This document shows, piece by piece, positions 50,583 to 59,592 of a DNA stretch of 64,000 nucleotides; the stretch's first letter is position 1; every line of letters starts with the position of its first letter. The translations under genes and the position numbers were made by a program. The notes beneath the pieces are model-generated. The model saw only the letters and a list, made by a program, of their open reading frames with translations, was not told where the DNA came from and made no database searches. Origin of the DNA: Schlegelella_A sp036272325. GTDB lineage: Bacteria > Pseudomonadota > Gammaproteobacteria > Burkholderiales > Burkholderiaceae_C. The stretch covers positions 1-64,000 of the forward strand of contig DATAYY010000033.1 in assembly GCA_036272325.1 (NCBI GenBank), read 5' to 3'.

Positions 50583-52508
50583 TCAGGAGGCGAGCAGTCG
50601 CCCGACACGGTCGCGCAGCGCGTCGGGAGTGACGGCGGCGGCCGGCACCGGATCGCCGGCGACGAGACCGACCTGGCTGAAGAGGCCGCGCCGGAAAGGC
50701 TTCGTCATCGCATTGCCGTCGACGCGGGAGAAGAACGAGCCCCACAGGTTCTGCAGCGCGACCGGAACGACCGGCACCGGGTTGGTCGCGAGCAGGCGCA
50801 TCACGCCGCCCTTGAACTCGGCGAGCTCGCCGTCGCGCGAGATCGCGCCTTCCGGGAAGATGCACAGCAGGTCGCCGCTGTCGAGCACTTCCTTGGCGCG
50901 CGCGAATGCCTGCTCGTAGGTCCGGGCGTCGGCCTTCTGGGGCGCGATCGGAATCGCCTTGGCGAGCTTGAAGAACCAGCCGAGCACGGGCGTGCGGAAG
51001 ATCGCGTGGTCCATGATGAAGCGGATCGGCCGCGGGCTCGCCGCCATCAGCAGCACCGGATCGATGAAGCTGACGTGGTTCGAGACCAGGATCGCTGCGC
51101 CTTCGATCGGGATGTTCTCGTCGCCGCGGACCTTGAAGCGATAGACGATTCGGGTGAGGATGAAGGCGACGAAGCGGATCAGGTACTCCGGCACAAGCAT
51201 GAAGATGTAGAACGCGACCACCGCGTTCAGGATGCCGATCACCAGGAACACCTGCGGGATCGTCAGGCCGGCGCCGAGCAGGATGCCGACGATGATCGAG
51301 CTCGCGATCATGAACAGCGCATTCAGGATGTTGTTGGCGGCGATGATCCGCGCCCGGTGGCTCGGTGCCGAGCGCATCTGGATCAACGCGTACATCGGCA
51401 CGCTGTAGAGGCCGGCGAAGAGCGAGAGCAGCGCGAGGTCGGCCATCACGCGCCAGTGCTGGTGCTCGGCGAGGAACGCCGCGAGCGTGTAGCCGGCCGA
51501 TGGTGGCAGGCCGCGCGCTGCGAAGTAGAGGTCGACCGAGAACACGCTCATGCCGATCGCGCCGAGCGGCACCAGGCCGATCTCGACGTGGCGACGCGAC
51601 AGCACTTCGCAGAGCAGCGAGCCGGTGCCGATGCCGATCGAAAAGACGACCAGCAGCAGCGACGCGACCTGCTCGTCGCCGTGCAGAACCTCCTTGGCGA
51701 AGGCCGGGAACTGGGCGAGGAACGCGGCGCCGAAGAACCACATCCACGAAATGCCGAGCAGCGAGCGGAAGACGACCAGGTTGCCGTGCGCCAGTCTGAG
51801 GTTGCGCCACGTCTCGCTGACCGGATTCCAGTTGATGACGAGGCCCGGGTCGGTCGAGGGCGACGCCGGCACCGCTTGCGCCGTCAGCCGGCCGAGCACA
51901 GCGACCGCGACGCAGGTGATCGCGACGTCTCTCGCCCCAGTGCCGGGGATCGCGACGAGCAGCCCGCCGGCGAGGCTGCCGAGCAGGATCGCGACGAAGG
52001 TCCCCATCTCGACCATGCCATTGCCGCCGGTGAGTTCGCGCTCGTTCAGATGCTGTGGCAGGTACGCGAACTTGACCGGGCCGAACAGCGTCGAGTGCAG
52101 CCCCATCAGGAACACGCAGGCGAGCAGGACGACGGGGTCGGCGTGAACGAATCCCCACGCGGCGAGCGCCATGATCGCGACTTCGAGCCATTTGACGAGG
52201 CGAATCAGGCGCGCCTTGTCGAACTTGTCGGCGAGCTGGCCGCTGGTCGCCGAGAAGAGCAGGAACGGCAGGATGAAGAGCGCGCCGATGACAAGACCTG
52301 CGAGCGAGGGCGGCAGCCAGCGCACCTGCAGCTGGTATGTGATCAGGACCGTGAACGCGAACTTGAACAGGTTGTCGTTGCCGGCGCCGAGGAACTGGGT
52401 CCAGAAGAACGGCGCGAAGCGGCGCTGCCCGAGCAGCGCGAACTGGTTCGGATGGCCATGCGCCCCGATGTCGGGACCGCGAATGGCAACGTCGGCGTGA
52501 GAGGTCAA
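50583..52508 (-). CDS. LplT-PlsC fusion: MFS lysophospholipid transporter plus acyltransferase
   Basis: A 641-residue protein. Residues ~25-425 form a 12-helix MFS domain like LplT, which flips lysophospholipids (GQLADKFDKARLIRLVKWLEV near residue 90). Residues ~440-641 form a PlsC acyltransferase: NHVSFIDPVLL carries the catalytic HxxxxD, FPEGAISRDGEL the substrate motif, and FRRGLFSQVG a later block. Together they import and reacylate lysophospholipid. In E. coli the second half is Aas, which also has an acyl-ACP synthetase domain; that domain is absent here. The start is TTG 52508 with GGGAG six bases ahead. Confidence 0.92.
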   Translation of the reverse strand: MTSHADVAIRGPDIGAHGHPNQFALLGQRRFAPFFWTQFLGAGNDNLFKFAFTVLITYQLQVRWLPPSLAGLVIGALFILPFLLFSATSGQLADKFDKARLIRLVKWLEVAIMALAAWGFVHADPVVLLACVFLMGLHSTLFGPVKFAYLPQHLNERELTGGNGMVEMGTFVAILLGSLAGGLLVAIPGTGARDVAITCVAVAVLGRLTAQAVPASPSTDPGLVINWNPVSETWRNLRLAHGNLVVFRSLLGISWMWFFGAAFLAQFPAFAKEVLHGDEQVASLLLVVFSIGIGTGSLLCEVLSRRHVEIGLVPLGAIGMSVFSVDLYFAARGLPPSAGYTLAAFLAEHQHWRVMADLALLSLFAGLYSVPMYALIQMRSAPSHRARIIAANNILNALFMIASSIIVGILLGAGLTIPQVFLVIGILNAVVAFYIFMLVPEYLIRFVAFILTRIVYRFKVRGDENIPIEGAAILVSNHVSFIDPVLLMAASPRPIRFIMDHAIFRTPVLGWFFKLAKAIPIAPQKADARTYEQAFARAKEVLDSGDLLCIFPEGAISRDGELAEFKGGVMRLLATNPVPVVPVALQNLWGSFFSRVDGNAMTKPFRRGLFSQVGLVAGDPVPAAAVTPDALRDRVGRLLAS

Positions 52509-52656
52509 GAGGTGCTCCCGTCTCGTGAGGAGGCGTTGGTGCGCCGACCGGCAATCTAATGTATCGCCTGCGCGCTGCCGCCAGCACCCTCGAGCGCATG
52601 CGGCGCTACCGTTGTGGCACGATCGCCGCTCGATTCACTCGCACAACGGTCGCTCC

Positions 52657-54252
52657 ATGAACGCCTCGACGCAACGCGCGCCGATCCTTCGACCGCTCTC
52701 GCGGCTGTTCGCGTCGGCGTTTGCGCTCTGCATCGCTCTGGCGGGTTGCGGCGGCGGCAGCAGCAGCGCAGGCAGCGGGGCGGTGATCCCGGCACCGGGT
52801 GTCGACGGTCCGGCGTGGTGGCAGTACGGTCGCGATGCCCAGCATGCCGCCGACGCCGCAGTCGCGACCCAGGACCTGAACCGCATCTCCTGGTCGACGC
52901 CGCTCGACCTCGTTCCGCCTCGGCAGGCCGGCGGCGAGCTCCTCATCCATTACGGCTCACCTGTCATCACGTCGCACAACACGGTCGTGCTGCCGGTGAA
53001 GACAGGCCTCAACGGCGGCTTTCGCGTCGAGGCGCGCTCGGGCGGCAACGGCGGCCTGATCTGGTCGGCCGCCACCGACTACGTGCTGCCGGCGCACAAC
53101 TGGGTGCCGAGCTACAACCTCGCGCTGACGACCGCCAACCTCCTGTTCGTTCCCGGCGCCGGCGGCAAGCTATTCGTCAAGGACGACGCCGATTCCGCGA
53201 CCGGCACGCTGCGCAGCGTCGTCTTCTACGGCGCCGCTGCCTACGGGGTTTCGCCGGCGGCGTTCGACGCGAGCGTCTTCGTCAACACGCCGATCACCGT
53301 CGACGCGCAGGGCAACGCCTTCTTCGGCTTCGTCGTCACTGGCGCGAACCCGGCCGCGCTCGCGAGCGGTATCGCGCGCGTCGATGCGAACGGCGTCGGC
53401 GCCTGGATCTCGGCCAGCGCCGCCGCCGGCGACAACACGATCGACAAGGTCCAGACGAACAGCGCGCCCACGCTGTCGCCCGACGGCAAGACGGTCTACG
53501 TCGTGGTCAACACGGCGCCCGTGGCCGGAGCGGTCCAGGCCGGCTACCTGCTCGCGCTCGACAGCACGACCTTGGCGCTGCAGTCGCGGGCGCTGCTCCT
53601 CGATCCGTCGACGAACACGCCCGCCCGCATCAGCGACGATTCGACCGCGTCGCCGACGGTCGGCCCCGACGGCGACGTCTACTTTGGCGTCCTCGAGCGC
53701 ACGTTCGGCGCCCACAACGCGCGCGGCTGGCTGCTGCACTTCACCGCGGCGCTGGCGCCTGCCGGCGCACCGGGCGGCTTCGGCTGGGACACGACGCCGT
53801 CGATCGTGCCGGCATCGATGGTGCCTTCGTACGGCGGCGGCTCGATCTATCTGCTGATGACGAAGTACAACAACTACGACGGCGTCGGCAGCGGCGACGG
53901 CTCGAACCGGATCGCCGTGATCGACCCGCACGCGACCCAGACCGATGCGATCTCCGGCCTGCCGATCATGCGCGAGGTGTCGACGATTCTCGGCCCGACC
54001 TTCGAGTCGGGCACCAGCGGCCCGGTGTTCGAGTGGTGCATCAACACCGCGGCGGTGGACCCAACGACGAAGTCGATCCTCGTCAACAGCGAGGACGGCT
54101 ACCTCTATCGCTGGGACCTGGTCAACAATCGCTTCAGCCAGCGCATCCAGCTGACGAGCGGCGTCGGCGAGGCCTACACGCCGACCGCGATCGGCGCCGA
54201 CGGCGCCGTCTACGCCGTCAACAACGCGGTGCTGTTCTCGGTCGCGAAGTAG
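52657..54252 (+). CDS. Beta-propeller (PQQ/WD40-like) lipoprotein
   Basis: A 531-residue lipoprotein: the signal peptide ends in the lipobox LAGC near residue 30, followed by a Gly/Ser linker. The rest is a repetitive all-beta protein in which blades of the type 'SPDGKTVYVVV', 'GPDGDVYFGVL' and 'GADGAVYAVN' recur, as in quinoprotein-like and WD40-like propellers. Trp-rich WWQYGRDAQHAADA near residue 55 recalls the start of PQQ-repeat proteins such as BamB. No catalytic site is visible. The stretch ends in YLYRWDLVNN. The function is unknown; it probably sits in the outer-membrane inner leaflet. A GC-rich hairpin follows the stop. Confidence 0.8.
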   Translation: MNASTQRAPILRPLSRLFASAFALCIALAGCGGGSSSAGSGAVIPAPGVDGPAWWQYGRDAQHAADAAVATQDLNRISWSTPLDLVPPRQAGGELLIHYGSPVITSHNTVVLPVKTGLNGGFRVEARSGGNGGLIWSAATDYVLPAHNWVPSYNLALTTANLLFVPGAGGKLFVKDDADSATGTLRSVVFYGAAAYGVSPAAFDASVFVNTPITVDAQGNAFFGFVVTGANPAALASGIARVDANGVGAWISASAAAGDNTIDKVQTNSAPTLSPDGKTVYVVVNTAPVAGAVQAGYLLALDSTTLALQSRALLLDPSTNTPARISDDSTASPTVGPDGDVYFGVLERTFGAHNARGWLLHFTAALAPAGAPGGFGWDTTPSIVPASMVPSYGGGSIYLLMTKYNNYDGVGSGDGSNRIAVIDPHATQTDAISGLPIMREVSTILGPTFESGTSGPVFEWCINTAAVDPTTKSILVNSEDGYLYRWDLVNNRFSQRIQLTSGVGEAYTPTAIGADGAVYAVNNAVLFSVAK

Positions 54253-54283
54253 CGGCCGCGGCCCGCAGCGACGCGGGCGGCCG
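54253..54283 (+). terminator. GC-rich hairpin after the beta-propeller lipoprotein gene
   Basis: CGGCCGCGGCCCGC and GCGGGCGGCCG pair with a three-base bulge and a six-base loop, starting directly after the stop codon. No T tract follows, so it is only a possible terminator or 3'-end stabiliser. Confidence 0.4.
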
Positions 54284-54353
54284 TGGCGGTCGCGTCGCGG
54301 CAGCGTCCGCAGGCGGTGGCGCTCGCCGATACTTGGCTCTCGCGCAGCCGGCC

Positions 54354-55106
54354 ATGAGCACCACCCGGGATCTCGTCAACGCCTTGAAGACCGAGTTGCG
54401 CGCGGCCGGCATCACGTACGCCGACCTCGCCGACGCGCTCGGCATGTCGGAATCGAGTGTCAAGCGCGTCTTCGCCAAGGCCGACATGCCGCTATCGCGG
54501 ATCGACGAGATGCTGCGGGTGCTGAAGATGGATTTCGCCGAGCTCGCGCGCAAGGTCGCCGACCAGCAGCCGCTGTCGCGCCAGCTGACGGTCGAGCAGG
54601 AAGCCGCGGTGGTCGCCGATCGCAAGCTCCTTTTGCTCGCGATCTGCTGCCTCAGCCAATGGACGTTCGAGGCGATGACGCGCGAGTACGCGTTCAGCGA
54701 CGCCGAGTGCATCAAGTACTTGGCGCGGCTCGACCGCCTCGGCATCATCGAGCTGCGGCCGCTGAATCGCTATCGGCTGAAGGTCGCGAAGGGCTTTCGC
54801 TGGCTGCCGCACGGGCCGGTGATGACGTACTTTCGCGACCACGTCGCGGCCGACTACCTGAGCGGCGGCTTCGACGGCGACGGCGAGCTGATCATGCTCG
54901 TCCACGGCGAGATCACGCCGACCCTGGCGGCGTCGTTCGTCGAGCGGCTGCAACGCGTCGGCCAGGACTTCGCGCAAGCGCATCTTGCCGAGCAGCGGCT
55001 GCCGGACGAGCAGCGAACCCCGTATACGCTCCTGGTCGGCATGCGCACCTGGCTGTTCGCCGCATTTCGCGACCTCAAGCGCGAGGCGCCTGCAGCGCCG
55101 CGCTGA
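54354..55106 (+). CDS. XRE-family helix-turn-helix protein
   Basis: A 250-residue protein with an N-terminal Cro/CI-type helix-turn-helix (ITYADLADALGMSESSVKRVF, about residues 20-42) and a larger C-terminal region of about 180 residues, alpha/beta, with RWLPHGPVMTYFRDHVAADYL in the middle. This two-part layout is found in a group of proteobacterial transcription factors without known ligands. The ATG at 54354 begins MSTTRDLVNALK. It stands alone between a lipoprotein gene and the convergent rlmJ; its targets are unknown. Confidence 0.88.
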   Translation: MSTTRDLVNALKTELRAAGITYADLADALGMSESSVKRVFAKADMPLSRIDEMLRVLKMDFAELARKVADQQPLSRQLTVEQEAAVVADRKLLLLAICCLSQWTFEAMTREYAFSDAECIKYLARLDRLGIIELRPLNRYRLKVAKGFRWLPHGPVMTYFRDHVAADYLSGGFDGDGELIMLVHGEITPTLAASFVERLQRVGQDFAQAHLAEQRLPDEQRTPYTLLVGMRTWLFAAFRDLKREAPAAPR

Positions 55107-55113
55107 CGCCGGC

Positions 55114-55956
55114 TCAGCTCTCGGCGCGATCGACCAGGTAGCTGGCGCCTGAATACCGGCCGAGGACATCGACCAGATAAGGCAGCAGTTTCACCAGCGT
55201 CGCATGCAGCGTGTGCGGCGGATTGAGGACGAAGACGCCGCTGCCGGCGAGGCCAAAGCCCCGCTCGTCGGGCTCCTGGACCGTGAGGCGCGCGTGCAGC
55301 CAGCCCTTCGGTGCGAGCGCGGCGAGACGGCGCGGCAACTGTGCCGCTTCAAGCTTGCTCACCTGGGGATACCAGACGACATACAGGCCGTCGGCGAAGC
55401 GCGCGACCGCATCGCGCAGCGCCGCCACGACCTTGGCGTAGTCGCCGGTCCCTTCGTAGCTCGGGTCGACGAGGACGGCGCCGCGCCGCGTCGGCGGCGG
55501 CAGCTGCGAACGCAGCCCCTCGAAGCCGTCGCCGTCGATCGCGGTCGCCTGGCGGTTGCCGGCGAGCGTCGCGCGCAGGATCTTCTGCTCGGTCGGGTGC
55601 AGCTCGAACGCGCGCAACTCGTCCTGCGCCCGCAGCAGCATCAGCGCCAGTGACGGCGAGCCCGGGTACTGGGCGAGCTTGCCGTCGGGGTTGAACTGGC
55701 GCACGAGATCGACATAGTCGGCGACGGGCGCCGGCAGATCGTCGCGTGTCCATAGCAGGCCGATGCCGCGCTCATGCTCGGCATTCTTGCTGGCGTAGCG
55801 GCCGAGCAGCGAGTAGCCGCCGGCACCGCCGTGGGTGTCGACGAAGCGATAGCCCTTGTCCTTGCCCGCGAGGTGGCGGAGCACGAGCATCAGGACGATG
55901 TGCTTGAGGACGTCGGCGTGGTTGCCGGCGTGAAACGCGTGTCGATAGGCGAGCAT
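55114..55956 (-). CDS. rlmJ: 23S rRNA (adenine(2030)-N6)-methyltransferase RlmJ
   Basis: A 280-residue SAM-dependent methyltransferase that modifies A2030 of 23S rRNA. It opens with the RlmJ-typical MLAYRHAFHAGNHADVLKH, has the SAM-binding region FVDTHGGAGGYSL near residue 38, and the catalytic DPSYE (a DPPY-type motif) near residue 163. VWYPQVSK is also conserved. Its ATG overlaps the stop of the upstream MOSC gene by one base (TGATG), so it is translated after it. Confidence 0.95.
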   Translation of the reverse strand: MLAYRHAFHAGNHADVLKHIVLMLVLRHLAGKDKGYRFVDTHGGAGGYSLLGRYASKNAEHERGIGLLWTRDDLPAPVADYVDLVRQFNPDGKLAQYPGSPSLALMLLRAQDELRAFELHPTEQKILRATLAGNRQATAIDGDGFEGLRSQLPPPTRRGAVLVDPSYEGTGDYAKVVAALRDAVARFADGLYVVWYPQVSKLEAAQLPRRLAALAPKGWLHARLTVQEPDERGFGLAGSGVFVLNPPHTLHATLVKLLPYLVDVLGRYSGASYLVDRAES

Positions 55957-56543
55957 CAGTGGGCCTTCTTGCCGGTGCGCGCGCGAAACAGCTCCCAGAT
56001 GCCGACCTCGCGCGGCCCGGGCTCGATCTCGAAGACGTCACCGGCGGCGATCGTTCCCGGCTCGCGGACGCTCAGGTACCAGCCGCACCAGGCGCTCTCG
56101 GTCATCAGCTTGGCCGCGTGCCTGAAGCCCATCGCGGCGTTGAACTTGAAGCAGGGCAGGCGCGGCGCGCCGACCGCCAGCGCGCAGCCGGCGAAGCGCA
56201 GCACATCGCCGACGAAGAGATCGGTCTCGACGACGCCGGCCGTGGTGAGGTTCTCGCCGAGCGATCCGGGCGGCAGGGTCTCGCTCCATGGCGCGACGTC
56301 GGCCTGCGCGCGAACGGTCTGCCAGAACGCATAGTGCTCGCTCGGGTAGGCGTAGACGGCACGGCTCGGGCCGCCGTGGACGCTGAGGTCGGCCTGCTCG
56401 TCGCCGACGATGGCGAGCGTTCGCACTGCCTGCGCGCCCTCGACTGGCCGCTTCGCGATCGCCGTCATCACGCGTTGACCCCGGATCGTCATTGCGCTCG
56501 CGCGCGCGATGTTGACGCTGAGGACACGCCCCGAGTTCGCCAT
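55956..56543 (-). CDS. MOSC-domain protein (YiiM-like)
   Basis: A 195-residue protein with a MOSC domain, related to the C-terminus of molybdenum cofactor sulfurase and to YiiM. Conserved segments are DLSVHGGPSRAVYAYPSEHY near residue 53, PGSLGENLTTAG near residue 92 and the candidate catalytic Cys in APRLPCFKF near residue 131. Such proteins carry sulfur or reduce N-hydroxylated bases with Moco. It is six bases downstream of a TupA-type oxyanion-binding protein gene, which supports a link to molybdenum or tungsten. Confidence 0.9.
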   Translation of the reverse strand: MANSGRVLSVNIARASAMTIRGQRVMTAIAKRPVEGAQAVRTLAIVGDEQADLSVHGGPSRAVYAYPSEHYAFWQTVRAQADVAPWSETLPPGSLGENLTTAGVVETDLFVGDVLRFAGCALAVGAPRLPCFKFNAAMGFRHAAKLMTESAWCGWYLSVREPGTIAAGDVFEIEPGPREVGIWELFRARTGKKAH

Positions 56544-56549
56544 CGGCTG

Positions 56550-57353
56550 TCAGCGCAGGTGATAGCCGCCGTGGCGGGCGACGACCGCGCGGCCGCGGCC
56601 GCCGGCGATCCAGGAGACGAAGATCTTGCCGGCCGGGTGGGTGATCCGAAACGAGCGCATCGCATGCACCGACTCGACCAGCAGCGGGTCGCTCTCGACG
56701 ATGACGATCGACGGCGCGCCGCCGAGCGCCATCCAGGCGCCGCGCTCGACGAGCGCGTACGCCCCGCGCGCGCGCACCTGCGCGGTGAAGCTGCGGCCGG
56801 GCTCGGCGGCGGCGTACCACGGCGCGACCGGCTCGATCCGCGTCACCCGCCAGAGTGCCTGCTCGGCGACATGGACGCCGGAGCCGTCGTCCGCCGACAG
56901 GAAGACGAGGCTCGCGGGATCGCTCGCCGCCTGGTCACGGATCCGCTCGAGCGCCTCGACGGCACTGTGTCCCGGTGGCGGCAGGCGCTTGCGGGGGCCG
57001 GGCGGCGGCGGCCCGACGACGATGAACTCGCCGGCGGCGATGGCGCGACGGTCGTGAACGAGGCCTTGCCGCTCGAGGTCTTCCTCGGGACCCGGTGCGT
57101 TGACGAGCGCAGCATCGGTCTCGCCGTTCCGGACCGCTTCGAGCACCGCGAGCGCCGGTCCCGGAACGAGCAGCACGGCGATGCCGGTGTCGGCGCCGAA
57201 GGCGTGCTGCAGTCGCCTTGCCAGGCCCGATTCGTCGAGCGCGCGGTCGACCCCGAGGCGCAGCGGCCCGGCGCTGTCGGGCTTTTGCGCCAGGGCGCGC
57301 GCCGCGAGGGCCTGCATCGCCAGGCCGGCGACGAACAGGCGGCGGCTCGGCAT
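56550..57353 (-). CDS. TupA-like tungstate/molybdate-type substrate-binding protein
   Basis: A 267-residue periplasmic protein of the TupA/PBP-like family. The N-terminus MPSRRLFVAGLAMQALAARALAQ looks like a Tat or Sec signal with a twin Arg. The mature part has the family's ETDAALVNAPGPEEDLERQG and FLSADDGSGVHVAEQALW stretches, but the N-terminal TTT/STT phosphate-like motif of TupA is not obvious (LGVDRALDESG stands in that place), so ligand identity is open. No permease or ATPase is adjacent. First gene of a TupA-MOSC-rlmJ run. Confidence 0.72.
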   Translation of the reverse strand: MPSRRLFVAGLAMQALAARALAQKPDSAGPLRLGVDRALDESGLARRLQHAFGADTGIAVLLVPGPALAVLEAVRNGETDAALVNAPGPEEDLERQGLVHDRRAIAAGEFIVVGPPPPGPRKRLPPPGHSAVEALERIRDQAASDPASLVFLSADDGSGVHVAEQALWRVTRIEPVAPWYAAAEPGRSFTAQVRARGAYALVERGAWMALGGAPSIVIVESDPLLVESVHAMRSFRITHPAGKIFVSWIAGGRGRAVVARHGGYHLR

Positions 57354-57592
57354 GCGGACATTATTGCGGCGCCCCGGGGAGGACGGCCGGTCGGATCGGC
57401 CAGCCCTCGGCGGCTACACTGGCGGGAGCCGAGAACAAGCGCACGACTGCGCCGCGGAGACATCGATCCAAGAGGTCGCACAGCACCGGTTGCCGCCGCG
57501 GCAGACCGGGCCACATCGCCCCTTCGCCCCCATCGCGCGCCCCGCCGGCAGGATCGCCGATGGTCGGGAATTTCAATTGCCCTGAGCCTCTC

Positions 57593-59509
57593 ATGACCGC
57601 ACTGCCGACGAACCGTTTCCACGCCCCCGGCGCCGCCGTCCGCGCGCCCGGCCACGTCCGCCACGCCAAGCTGATCGACTGGGTCGCCGAAATGGCGGCG
57701 CTCACCGAGGCGCGGGACGTCTGCTGGTGCGACGGCAGCGGCAGCGAGTACGACCGCCTCGCCGGGCAGCTCGTCGCCGCGGGTACCTTCATCCGCCTCG
57801 ATCCGAAGCTGCGTCCGCGCAGCTATCTCGCCCGCAGCAGCGCGAGCGACGTCGCCCGCGTCGAGGACCGCACGTTCATCTGCTCCGAGCGCGAGGAGGA
57901 TGCCGGTCCGACCAACAACTGGAAGGCGCCGGCCGAGATGCGCGCGCTGCTGCAGACCGGCCTCGCCGACGGCACCCCGCCGCTCTTTCGCGGCTGCATG
58001 CGCGGTCGCACGATGTACGTCGTGCCGTTCTCGATGGGCCCGCTCGGCAGCGAAATCGCGCACATCGGCGTCGAGCTGACCGACAGTCCCTACGTTGCGG
58101 TCAGCATGAAGATCATGACGCGCATGGGCCGCGCGGTGCTCGAGGTGCTCGGCACCGACGGCCACTTCGTGCCGTGCATGCATTCCGTCGGCGCGCCGCT
58201 CGCCCCGGGCGAGCAGGACGTGTCCTGGCCGTGCAACCCGACCAAGTACATCGTCCACTATCCGGAGACGCAGGAGATCTGGAGCTACGGCTCGGGCTAC
58301 GGCGGCAATGCGCTGCTCGGCAAGAAGTGCTTCGCGCTGCGGATCGCGTCGACGATGGGGCGAGCGGCGGCGAACGCCGCCACGGGCCAGCCGGGCTGGC
58401 TCGCCGAGCACATGCTGGTCCTCGGCGTGACGTCGCCGTCGGGTCGCAAGCACCACATCGCCGCCGCCTTCCCGAGCGCTTGCGGCAAGACCAACTTCGC
58501 GATGCTGATCCCGCCGCCGACGCTTTCGGGCTGGACCGTGACGACGATCGGCGATGACATCGCATGGATCAAGCCCGGCAAGGACGGGCGGCTGTTCGCG
58601 ATCAATCCGGAGGCCGGCTATTTCGGCGTCGCTCCCGGGACCAACGAGAAGACCAATCCCAATTGCATGGCCAGCGTCGCCCACGACGCGATCTTCACCA
58701 ACGTCGCTCTCACCGATGATTGCGACGTCTGGTGGGAGGGCATGACCACAGTGCCGCCGGCGCACCTGATCGACTGGCAGGGTCGCGACTGGACGCCGGA
58801 GCTGGCGCGCGAGACAGGCGTCAAGGCGGCGCACCCGAACGCACGCTTCACGGTCGCCGCGACCAACAATCCGGCGCTCGACCCGGCCTGGGATTCACCA
58901 CAGGGCGTGCCGATCGACGCCTTCATCTTCGGTGGCCGTCGCTCAACCACGGTGCCGCTTGTCACCGAAGCGCGCGATTGGACTGAGGGCGTCTACATGG
59001 CGGCGACGATGGGCTCGGAGACGACCGCCGCTGCCGCCGGCGCCCAGGGAGTCGTCCGCCGCGACCCGTTCGCGATGCTGCCGTTCATGGGCTACAACAT
59101 GAGCGAGTACTTCCAGCACTGGCTCGACCTCGGTGCCGTCCTGCAACGCTCCGGCGCGACGCTGCCCAAGATCTTCTGCGTCAACTGGTTCAGGAAGGGC
59201 CCCGACGGCAAGTTCGTCTGGCCGGGCTACGGCGAGAACATGCGCGTGCTGCGCTGGATCGTCGAGCGCGTCGAGGGCCGCGCCGACGGCGCGCTCAACG
59301 CGTTCGGCCTGACACCGCGCTACGACGACCTCGACTGGTCGGGCCTCGACTTCGATCCGGCGCGTTATGCGCTCGTCAGCAGCGTCGACGTCGATGCGTG
59401 GCGGCGCGAGCTCGATCTGCACGACGAGCTGTTCCGCCAGCTTGCCCACGGCCTGCCGGCCGCGCTGCCCGAGGTGCGGCGTCGGCTCGCGGAACGCCTC
59501 GCGGGCTGA
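57593..59509 (+). CDS. pckG: Phosphoenolpyruvate carboxykinase (GTP)
   Basis: A 638-residue GTP-type PEPCK, which converts oxaloacetate to phosphoenolpyruvate in gluconeogenesis. Visible motifs are the oxaloacetate/PEP-site region GCMRGRTMYVVPFSMGP near residue 136, the kinase P-loop PSACGKTNFAM near residue 297 with the hyper-reactive Cys, DDIAWIK near residue 320, and FGGRRSTTVPLV. The ATG at 57593 lies in the 239-base gap after the divergent TupA gene; TACACT near 57415 could be a -10 box but I cannot support a full promoter. In a gluconeogenic betaproteobacterium growing on organic acids or aromatics this is the expected entry to sugar synthesis. Confidence 0.97.
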   Translation: MTALPTNRFHAPGAAVRAPGHVRHAKLIDWVAEMAALTEARDVCWCDGSGSEYDRLAGQLVAAGTFIRLDPKLRPRSYLARSSASDVARVEDRTFICSEREEDAGPTNNWKAPAEMRALLQTGLADGTPPLFRGCMRGRTMYVVPFSMGPLGSEIAHIGVELTDSPYVAVSMKIMTRMGRAVLEVLGTDGHFVPCMHSVGAPLAPGEQDVSWPCNPTKYIVHYPETQEIWSYGSGYGGNALLGKKCFALRIASTMGRAAANAATGQPGWLAEHMLVLGVTSPSGRKHHIAAAFPSACGKTNFAMLIPPPTLSGWTVTTIGDDIAWIKPGKDGRLFAINPEAGYFGVAPGTNEKTNPNCMASVAHDAIFTNVALTDDCDVWWEGMTTVPPAHLIDWQGRDWTPELARETGVKAAHPNARFTVAATNNPALDPAWDSPQGVPIDAFIFGGRRSTTVPLVTEARDWTEGVYMAATMGSETTAAAAGAQGVVRRDPFAMLPFMGYNMSEYFQHWLDLGAVLQRSGATLPKIFCVNWFRKGPDGKFVWPGYGENMRVLRWIVERVEGRADGALNAFGLTPRYDDLDWSGLDFDPARYALVSSVDVDAWRRELDLHDELFRQLAHGLPAALPEVRRRLAERLAG

Positions 59510-59592
59510 CGTCGCCGGCCGATGAGCTCGCGGCGAGCGCGCGCGCTGGCGCGGCGCGCCCGGGGCGCCCGCGAGAACACTACAGTCGCGCG

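Noticed and set aside
57354..57592. The 239-base region ahead of pckG as a possible riboswitch, small gene or CRISPR-like element.
   Set aside because: No conserved aptamer features, repeats or supported start codon were seen; TACACT alone does not make a promoter call.
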